Assembly (NCBI RefSeq): GCF_035083965.1
Contig: NC_089738.1
Coordinates: forward strand, 14,472,734 to 14,536,733
Source: Branchiostoma lanceolatum
Taxonomy: Eukaryota; Chordata; Leptocardii; Amphioxiformes; Branchiostomatidae
Reading direction: 5' to 3'
DNA: 64,000 nt
Made by a program: the position numbers and the translations under genes. Each line of letters begins with the position of its first letter. Positions within the stretch are counted from its first letter, which is position 1. The notes beneath the pieces were generated by a model. The model saw nothing but the letters and a program-made list of their open reading frames with translations. It ran no database searches and was not told the DNA's origin. Shown one piece after another: positions 17,406 to 26,900 of this stretch.

Positions 17406-20170
17406 TCAGAGTAGCGACTGCTCGAACATGATTCCCTCGAAGCCCTCTGGCGCCGTGTGGTAAAACTGTGAGAACTGTGTGTCTAGGATGGCACTCTCAT
17501 CAACTGCGGTGAGACATAAAAAAGAAAACAGTTACTGTAAATTCTTTCATTTTTGTGGGGACTAAATTTCATGGTTGGAGGGGAAAGGAGGTCTCTGCTG
17601 TGCTTTCAGTTTGTGGTTCAAACAGTGGAAATACATGTATTAAGATTGTAGATCTAATTGTGGAAAAGCAAAACAATTGATAATCAATTTTCATTTTGTT
17701 CATACAAAATGTATTTCCACAACCTTTCCTTTCTATACTTAATTTTTCTTATGTAAACGTAACTTAATGACTTAAACAAGTGACCATGAAATACTCAATT
17801 CTTAATTACAACTGAAATCATGTGACTCACCATAGAAGACAGGGAAGACTGTGCCTCTGATGCCCGTGACAGTGCAGGGTAACTGTGCCCCATTCCTATA
17901 GAAGTTCATTTCTATGTGGTCATATGAAACACCCTGGAGAAGATACAAAATAGGCCATTCAAAACATTGGCATGTCAGCATTTTGCTACACGATTTATCT
18001 GCATCATTTATACATTGTAAATTTTGCAGTTTTGTCAGGTTAGTATGTAACAAAGTTCTTTGTACACAACCAAAGAGTTAATACCAATGTTTTGGTGACT
18101 GTCTATCGCCTTCCTCAGAGCATTACTGACTGGTTTTACTTCAGACTGCAGCTAGGTGTCAGTGCTGCAGTGTGATAAACATCGTCCCAAACGTGACTGA
18201 CTTCATCACTTGAACATTGATACTATTCTATCATACCTGATATAAAACAGTTTTTGGGGAAGGAACTTCAAGAGAATAACATAGTAAGGAAGAAGAAATG
18301 GCTTGTATGTCCAGACTCACAATGACGTCCCCCTCCTCCACATATTGGGTGAGTTTGTGGATCATCTCTCCGTCATGGAAGACTGTCCCATCAGACCTCA
18401 GTACCCAGCTGTCCTTGTCCAACCCCAGAGGTACTGAGTTCAGGTTACTCTTCCTGGTGGCCAGGCCAACACCCCAGATACCTGCAATACAACACTGTTA
18501 CTTGTTTCACTGTTTCTAAAATCCTGAAAATGTGAAAAGATTGTTTTAATTAAAAACCTACAAAATTTTGGGAAAATTTTGTTTTCCAGTATAAATTCTG
18601 AAACAAGTTGATAAAACATTGTAGGAATATTTTCTATTTTGTTCCAAAGCAATAAAAAACTGCACTAAAAAAACTATTACTTACAACTTGTTGTATTAAT
18701 GCTCTTACATTTTGTCATTCAGTCATCCACATAAAAACCTAGGATTTACCATGAAACTAAAATCGTATGGCGAAAAAGTTTGACTTTGAGCAATTTGACT
18801 TCACAAAAAAAGGTTTCATTTTGAGAAATTTGACATCACAACATCACATTACAATTACAGACAGAAGCTTTCTTTATCCCCATTGGAACTCACCTGTTGA
18901 CTGAACCTTGATCTCAAAGTAGGCTTTGTCCTGGACTATAGGTGCGTTAGCCAGGGCCGCACCTGTACCACAGATTCTCCTGCAGCTCTTTACGATAACA
19001 ACATCTGTTCCTGTTGAAAGAAATAGTCAAGTTAACTTCTTTGACTTCATGATTTATTGATAAAAATGTGCCTCAAGCGCATAGATGACTACATGTACAA
19101 GTTGACTACATGTACATGTACATGTACAAGTAGTAATGTACAAGTATGATGTAGTTATATTGAACCAAGTAAATTTGGGCATGGCTATTGCTCCTATCAA
19201 TAGTACAAAGAAAACTCTTATGGACAGGACACACAGTAATGGTAAAACAAAACAATCGGGGCACTACCTCAACGCGTAGTACGGTTGACCTACCAAACTT
19301 GCATGTGGAAGGTCGTGGGTTCAATCCCCAGTCATTTCAATATTTTTTCATAACAAACATTTACCTTTTCACACCATTTTTCAGAATTAGGGTTAGGAAT
19401 TTTCACAAGCCTTATCAAAGGAACATCCTGTCAAGACAATAGTCAAGTGCCCAAAAATAACATCCTGTTAAAAGTTCCAAAACATTCTTATTGATAGGAC
19501 AGAAATATCTGGTCAATAGCCTTGGTGTTCAACTTTTATAAATGAACTGGAAAACATACCTAGTTTCCCATGTGATGATGATGATTCCTCAAGATGTAAA
19601 CAATTTACTGTACTGGTAACACTATATCAGCCGAATTTCCAAAAACATTGTCACTTTGCCAAGACTATGGCGTTACCGTATATCATGTTGTTTACTGTTT
19701 ACAACTCTAATGCACAAATGGTCGTGACCACAGGACTTTGGGTCAAGCTACTAGTATACTCAAGACAAATACAAGTATTTTTTAATGACAACCAATATTT
19801 CAATCTAGAAATTTTCCAGCATGGTAAGCTAGACAGGACATAGTTAAGAATAAAGGTTTTTGACACAATTTCTGCAGCAAATTTCGACATTTCGTGGCAA
19901 AAAAGGACAGTCCAACAATGATGTCATCATATCAAAACTGCCCTGCTTCGAGGAAGCAGAGAAAGGGGGAGGGGTCGCCAAAGCTTTGAACTTTCAGATA
20001 GTACCTAACGTCAGCATTACGGACAACCGAACGAGGATAAGACGTCAGGATTTTTCCTTACCCATGTGTCCAGTGTCCAGTTGAACTGTAGGCAGTTCTT
20101 TCAGCGGGACGTGGTTAAAACCACCCGCAGACCCCCAACAGCAGCGGAAGCAGCAAAAACACGCCGCCAT
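17406..20170 (-). CDS. SPRYD7: SPRY domain-containing protein 7
   Basis: Five minus-strand exons join in frame: 20170-20062, 19010-18894, 18481-18321, 17933-17831, 17503-17406. They total 588 nt, or 195 residues plus stop, matching vertebrate SPRYD7 in length. The N-terminus is a short cysteine-rich patch (MAACFCCFRCCC), possibly acylated and membrane-directing. The SPRY core follows: PLKELPTVQLDTGHMG, CRRICGTGAALANAP, YFEIKVQSTGIWGVGLATR, SDGTVFHDGE, EEGDVI, GVSYDHIEMNFYRNG, GIRGTVFPVFY and the tail YHTAPEGFEGIMFEQ. SPRY folds bind short peptides. The cellular role of SPRYD7 is not well defined. The AAAATGGCGGC around the start codon is a YY1-type element. Divergent from the selenoprotein gene. 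Confidence 0.95.
17533..17640 (+). mobile_element. Fragment of the ACTGTAAAT MITE-like family
   Basis: Begins TACTGTAAATTC and continues with the family-specific GGGGAAAGGAGG and a TTTCAGTTTGTGGTTCAAAC block, as in the full copies at 25801 and 26858. Located in SPRYD7 intron 4. Confidence 0.6.
19091..19135. repeat. ACATGT-rich microsatellite
   Basis: Repeated TACATG/ACATGT units with GTACAAG variants in SPRYD7 intron 1. Self-complementary. Confidence 0.6.
19253..19335 (+). mobile_element. tRNA-derived SINE head, partial
   Basis: Contains an A-box-like GCGTAGTACGGTTGA and a B-box-like GGGTTCAATCCCC about 50 bp apart, the internal Pol III promoter layout of tRNA-derived SINEs. No clear body or tail. 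Confidence 0.45.
19385..19512 (-). repeat. Minisatellite-like repeat (GACAGGATGTTCCT family), inverted copy
   Basis: Read on the minus strand it has GGGCACTTGACTATTG, GACAGGATGTTCC, GATAAGGC and CCTAACCC, the same words in similar order as the plus-strand array at 21157-21350. Confidence 0.6.
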
Positions 20171-20970
20171 TTTTCTTTTAGAGGTACTGAAGGAGGTTAC
20201 TGTGCACAAGCATATATCCGTTTGACGATTATTTTATGCAACAAATCGGTACACAATGCACATAACACTACTGTATATATTGTGTATGAAAATTCGTTCC
20301 AGGCTTTACCATTACAATTTCCAGGGTTTGACAAATGAGTGTAGTACACTGTACTTTGGTGTCCAGGAATGACACATACAGACCCTTCCTCAAAGCACTG
20401 TAATCTTGTACCGCCACAAAACGGGTATAAGTTGATATATCCATCAAAATTCCACTTTCTGTGTTGATTGAACAATACTACCTACTTTTGTACTTCAAAA
20501 TATACTTAATCAATAATAATTGGTTGGAAAATTAAAACAATAGTCGCAGTTGCATCGCTAACCTAAATAAAAGACAATCAACTTTTTACGCTTGGTTGCA
20601 GTTTTGCACCTGTCAGCTATCCCGCCAGATGGCTGATGGGCAATTTAGACTATTCTATACTGTTAAAAGGGGGGTTCCTGAAAAACTTGACACAAAATAA
20701 CACGCTTGAACCTTAATAAAAGTAATTTTCCCCATTCTAATTAGATTTAGCATATATAATGTTTAGATGTTTTATCTCTATTATATATTTTCAAAACGTG
20801 ATTAAAACTTGTGACCACCTTGTTTCGTTGCAAAATATTTGAGTGGAAGAGTCCAGAATGTTAGGTCAACGTACGTGAGGTCATAGTTGCAAAAAGTTGC
20901 AAGTTGTGCAAGGACATTTTGCATCATTTGGGCTCGAGTTTTGCAGCTGCCGCGGAGGTTTAGCGGCAGG
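20171..20970. promoter_or_regulatory. Divergent intergenic region between SPRYD7 and the selenoprotein gene
   Basis: 800 bp between opposite start codons. Both ends are GC-rich and the middle is AT-rich. A YY1-type AAAATGGCGGC overlaps the SPRYD7 start. I see no coding exon. Shared regulation is possible but not shown. Confidence 0.4.
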
Positions 20971-23900
20971 ATGGCGTCCGGAGGGGGAGAAAAGCCCCTC
21001 ATGAACATAGACGTGGTCTCAGACGTGATGTGACCCTGGTGTTGGGTCGGCAAGAGGAAGCTAGAGGTAGGAAGTTTCTCTACAAGATAGCTCAACCAAC
21101 TTTGACAAAGTTTTGGGGGGCGTTCCTTCGTATCTAGGACCTGGACCATTTGGCAAGGCCGTCAATTGATAGGATGTTCCTGTCAATAACTGTTTTAGGC
21201 ACTATTGACAGGATGTACCTAGTTCCTGTCAAGAAGAGGGTTTTTTAGGCACTATGGACAGGATGTTCCTGTCAATAAGAATTTGTTAGCACTATTGACT
21301 TAGGTTCCTTCGATAAGGCCTCATGATCCTGTCAACCCTAACCTTGGCGGCCCTCAAGAATCTATCGTTAATCATTTTCAGTCTTCCTAAATTTACTGAG
21401 CGTTCATGACGCTATGATGATGTCATCATAGCGGGGAATTAAATCACGCGAGACCACGAGAGCCAACGAGAACTGGCCCGGTGACGTCACGCAGTAAGCA
21501 GAGAAAATCCTGAGCCGACACGAACGTTCGGGGTTTTCGAGCCGGGGATCGGGCTTCTAACGCCGTGCCGATAGCGGACAAGCACTCACACATGGGCAAC
21601 ACTCAACACCACGAAAGCGAAATACAGCCGCAAGGTAAGAAGCTAACTAGCGGGCTTACCAGAAAGTCACACGATAGAGTTGTCAGAGAAGTTGCATGGT
21701 CACACGAGTTTGTATTCTCAGCTACCGCAGCCGTTACACATGAGAACTTGACCATAGATCAACTTGTCGCCGGGGAAATGGCAATCATCTTGAGCCAACA
21801 AACCAATCACATGGAGAGCACAAACAGGGGGCACATTCTGCGCGGGTTGATGCTAGACTTACCCACCTACACATTCGCTGGAATTAAGAACTTTTATAAA
21901 GTCTTGTTCATACACGTGGAGCATGGTATGCTGCTCATTGATTCAAGCAGCACCCTGTCTGAAGTCAACAAGCTCAAAGAAGATCACCTTCGCCGACCCA
22001 CATGTGACTCAAGGACAAGCAATGTAATGCAGGATGATGCAACGTCTGCAGGACAGAGTGGACATCGACGAAGCACATACTACTGCTCAAGATTTCAAGC
22101 AAACACCTGCCAGTTCACTGCAGATCACGTGGCGGCATCTGGCATCCTACACATACATGCATGCAAGTACTGCGCACGTTTGCGGCCAGATGTGAATGCT
22201 GATCACCCAGCCAAGAATTGTCCACACAAGAGAGGAAGAGATGACAACCACTTTGCTGCTCGCGACAACCTCGCTTGACTAACACCGGGTTGCAGTCCAG
22301 GCGCAACCACTCTGGCGACGACATTGACCGGACATACGAGTACAAACTTTATCCATTTTCCGGAACTCTTAACCCACAAACTCTCCACAAGCACAATAAA
22401 GAGCATTCGCAATTCCTTACCTGCTCCGAAGCCCTCTCCCCAGATAACGACGGCGAGCAGTCACCTTCCACCACCTGTCGCGGAGCAGCACCCCAGAGCC
22501 GCCGACCCTGTGGTCAACGGCGACCAGTTATGCGTGACCTCCTACCCTCAAGCCCTCTCTCATGGAAACGACGGCGAGCACTCATACGCTCTGAAGCCCT
22601 CATCGAGAAAGACGGCAAGCAGGCACGTGGGGAATCCAACTCCGACGCCCTCTCTATGCGCGACCTCCTACCCTCAAGCCCTCTCTCATGGAAACGACGG
22701 CGAGCACTCATATGCTCTGAAGCCCTCATCGAGAAAGACGGCAAGCAGGCACGTTGGGAATCCAACTCCGACGCCCTCTCTACTCCCGCCCGTCGTGAAC
22801 CCACCAACACATGCGGCAAGTACGACAACAAGTTCACGGTTTCAAGAGACCATACCGATATACTCAACACATGTGAATAACGGTCAACAGGATTTATGTT
22901 CCTTACGCGAAGCCGTTCATCCTCTATGCGTGACCTCCTACCCTCAAGCCCTCTCTCATGGAAACGACGGCGAGCACTCATACGCTCTGAAGCCATCATC
23001 GAGAAAGACGGCACGTGGGGAATTCAACTCCGACGCCCTCTCTACTACCGCCCGTAGCGAACCCACCAACACACGCGGCAAGTACGACAACAAGTTCACG
23101 GTTTCAAGAGACCATACCGATATACTCAACACACGTGAATAACGGTCAACAGGATTTATGTTCCTTACACGAAGCCGTTCATCCTCTATGCGTGACCTCC
23201 TACCCTCAAGCCCTCTCTCATGGAAACGACTGCGAGCACTCATACGCTCTGAAGCCCTCATCGAGAAAGACGGCAAGCAGGCACGTGGGGAATCCAACTC
23301 CGACGCCCTCTCTACTCCCGCCCGTCGTGAACCCACCAACACATGCGGCAAGTACGACAACAAGTTCACGGTTTCAAGAGACCATACCGATATACTCAAC
23401 ACACGTGAATAATGGTCAACAGGATTTATGTTCCTTACACGAAGCCGTTCATTCAAGCTCGCCACGACTTTGCGCTCTCCGCGTACCACATCCCGGGAGC
23501 GAACAACAGGTTGGCAGATGCTCTGAGCCACTGGCACACAAACCCGAGTTACCAGCGTCAGTTCTACACCGAAACTGCAGAGGAGACCTGGACAAACATA
23601 CGAGTCCAGCCAGCGCGGTTCGAGTTTACACACACCTGGTGAGCTCCGCATGATCTTCAGACACACGCAGATGAACTAGACACATGAGCATAACCTTGAC
23701 ACATGTAGATGACCTCGCCCACAACATTAAATCATCCCTAACACGATGCCTGCCTTTACTCACTACAGGTCACGCCTGGCACGTCCTTGAACGGGATACA
23801 CTCCGAACCCAACAGCAAGCATTCGCGGCTTCCACACGGGCCAACCATCAAACTCAATTCAGAGCATACCTGGCCTTTTGCCAATTCTTCAGCAAGGCTC

Positions 23901-26900
23901 CCATTCCGGCCTCGGCCCACCTTCTGGCTTGCTACGCTCAGTTCCTGAGTCGCTCGCTAAAATCACCTGACACAATTGCACACTACCTCTCAGCAGTGAA
24001 GCTGCTGCATCACTTCCATGGGCACTATCAGTTCAACCTCCAACAGTTCGAGTTACAACAAACTCTGAGAGGGTTGAAAAAGACATTGCGTCATCGACCT
24101 AAAGTTCATCACCCAATCACACCAGAGTTTCTCAAGCAGGCTCGATATTTTCTTCGACTGAATGAACCGAAAGATGCCACCACGTGGACTATCTTATTGA
24201 TCGGTTTCTTCGCGTACCTACGAAAGTCAAACTTAGTTCCCACCTCGGCCAACCGCTTCGACAAAGACAAGCACCTACAACGCCGGGATATCCTGCACAC
24301 AGAGGAAGGCCTCCTCATCCACATCACATGGTCAAAAACCATTCAAGCCAACGAGAGGGATCTCATCGTTCCCATTCTCGCGGTTCCTGGATCGCCCCTC
24401 TGCCCCGTTGCAGCATATGCCAATATGCTACACCTGTGTCCGGCAGCACAAGATGCGCCAGCATTCATCTTACCACCAACTGCACGACAAGGATGCCGGC
24501 CAATGACAGCCTCCATGCTCAACAAAGAACTAGCTCGGTTGGTTAGCAGTGTCGGCCTACCTAAGGGCTACCACACCCTCCACGATCTACGAAGAGGAGG
24601 ATATACGTTGGCTTTCGAAGCCGGGGTGCCCCGCGAGTTACGCAAGCACCACGGGGATTGGCGATCAGACGCAGACTTGCTATATCTCCGGCCGTCCGTG
24701 GAACAAGGCCTACGCGTGCCAGCAGCCATGCGTCGTCTCATCCTTCAACGGACCTGAGATTTGCCTGCACACGGGGAAACTACACCCTTCCACACCATTT
24801 CGGACTCTTTTGGCTCCTTCGGTTTGGCCGTTGACACCGTACCTCTCATGAACAATGTCAGTCTTGAGTTGGAACTTGGATTAAAGACGGTGTCAAATGC
24901 CACAAAGAGCCCGTGTTTCTTGTGTGTTGTTAATTATGACGCTATGATGATGTCATCATAGCGGGGAATTAAATCACGCGAGACCACGAGAGCCAACGAG
25001 AACTGGCCCGGTGACGTCACGCAGTAAGCAGAGAAAATCCTGAGCCGACACGAACGTTCTACCACCACCAACCCCGGCATCGGGCTCTAGAACTTTAACT
25101 TGAAGTTGTTACTCAATTTCTTTATGTTCGTTTGCACTATTTAGAGTAGCCCAGTAGTATAGTAGAATAATTCACTTTTGTACAGCCAACAAGTGGCTAG
25201 TGTGGAGCAGCGCTGTTACGCTTTTTATGCTCTCTGAAACTTTTACGCCTCGCTAGAGAATTCTCGGCGTCCCGTCAGTAATCTGCTAGTACAAAGGGGG
25301 ACATTGCGTACGAAAATTTTATTGTTCTTAGATCCACACAGCTTCGGCTTTTTTATACTTTCTTATTCCGTCACACTGTCGTTTGTCTTATCGCACAAGT
25401 TTTATGTCACGAACCTTTTTTTTTTTTCTGTAAAGTAGTTCGTTGGATTGCCTAGTCTAGGCGTTGACCTTTATACCCTAGCTAGGCCGTTGACACCGTA
25501 CCTCTCATGAACAATGTCAGTCTTGAGTTGGAACTTGGATTAAAGACGGTGTCAAATGCCACAAAGAGCCCGTGTTTCTTGTGTGTTGTTAATTCAGGAT
25601 CCCCCCATGCGGACCCTCAGAAAGCACCCCCCCCCCCCCCCGTAACTTACCCATGTCTTTTCTGTGTTGTACATGTAGGAAGCCATGCGGATGTGTAAGG
25701 AAAAGTACACCTTTCATGTCAGCTGGCAGCCCTACCTCCTTCGACCCAACATGCCTCCAGATGGGATGGAGAAACCTCCTCAGTACAAAGGGTAAGGAGC
25801 TACTGTAAAGCTGTTTATTTTTTGCTGTGACTCAGTTTCGCAGTAGGATAGGAAAGGTGGTTTTCTGGAGTTAAGTTTGCAGTTCAAACAATATCAATTC
25901 TGCAGTGTAGTAAAGAAAATGGAAATGCATATTCATAAAACCACTACAAATGTTTAACGTTACAGATTTACAGTAACTTTTAAGTATTCTTGTTGGATTA
26001 GGAAGTCCTTTCTTTTAACCTCCTTGTTCAAAGTTTTAATAAAAGAAAGCACAAAAAAAGCACAAATGTAGCTTGTTTTGTGATGAAATATTTTACCACA
26101 CATGCTCAATGTTTATACATAATGTTGAATACTGATGTAAAAACCCTAAAGATGTAACTTGCTGATGTTTTACTGTACAATAAATTTTTGTACCATTATT
26201 TCTTACTCTTTTTATTAACGCACCAGGGTGAGCGACCATCTGAAGGCAGCAGGTCAGTCCGTGGGGATCGACTTCACAGGGAAGTGCCCTCGTTTTCCCA
26301 ACACCATCCAGGCGCACTGTCTCCTAGAGCATGCTGGGAATGTACCGGATGGAGGGAAGACCCAGGACAAGCTGGCGGAAGTTCTCTTCAGGGTCTGTTT
26401 GTTTGTTTGTTTGTTTGTTTGTTTGTTTGTTTGTTTGTTTCTCCTGCCATAAGGAGAAAGGAGTATTGAAATGGAAAATTATGATTGGCTTATAGATGCC
26501 TTTTTTATTCCTCTTGAAAAAAGTCTCATTCTGTGTCCAGGATTCTTAAGTTTGTCAAGTGTAATTGAGTAAACATAACTAGAGAGGCTCATCACCAAGA
26601 ACTGCAAAAATGATACCGCCACAGACATTTGGAGACTGACGGTACTTCTCCTTGTCATTGCCAGGCCTACTTCACAGACGGCATGCACCCCTCTGGTTAC
26701 AACCTGGTGGAGCTGGCTAAGGAGGTGGGGATGAGCCAGGAGGAGGTGGAACCGGTCATCACCAGTCAGGAGAACCAGACAGCCGTCTTCAACAAGGCCG
26801 GGCAGTACATGAAGGATGGCGTCACAGGTCATTTGTGTCTCATTGTTAAAACGGAGTTACTTTAAATTCATTTATTTTCGCTGGGATGTAAGTTTTCGCT

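Larger units (their letters stand above)
21406..25594 (+). mobile_element. Ngaro/DIRS-type tyrosine-recombinase retrotransposon, RT-deficient
   Basis: The ends are split direct repeats in the order A1 (21406-21529), ORFs, B1 (24826-24935), A2 (24936-25059), B2 (25485-25594). A1 and A2 are both 124 bp and appear identical, and B1 and B2 are both 110 bp and appear identical. This A1-B1-A2-B2 layout is diagnostic of Ngaro elements, which integrate as circles through a tyrosine recombinase and leave no target duplication. Inside are a gag-like ORF, a tandem array, an RNase H remnant and an intact-looking recombinase. No reverse transcriptase motifs are visible, so the copy is non-autonomous. Near-identical repeats point to recent insertion. 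It sits in intron 1 of the selenoprotein gene, same strand. Confidence 0.88.

Noticed and set aside
21031-21033. Pseudogene explanation for the in-frame TGA
   Set aside because: All other exons are intact with correct phases, no other lesion is present, the TGA falls on the catalytic Cys, and a SECIS-like hairpin follows in the 3'UTR.
20802-21149. 115-codon minus-strand ORF over the selenoprotein first exon
   Set aside because: It is the antisense shadow of the GC-rich exon 1 region. It has no family resemblance, while the plus strand shows a conserved active-site block.
22529-23450. CRISPR-like array
   Set aside because: The units are about 265 bp direct repeats without short repeats and unique spacers, inside a eukaryotic retroelement.
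22275-23666. Several long overlapping ORFs on both strands in the Ngaro interior
   Set aside because: They arise because the tandem unit lacks stops in several frames. The predicted proteins are repetitive and match no Ngaro domain.
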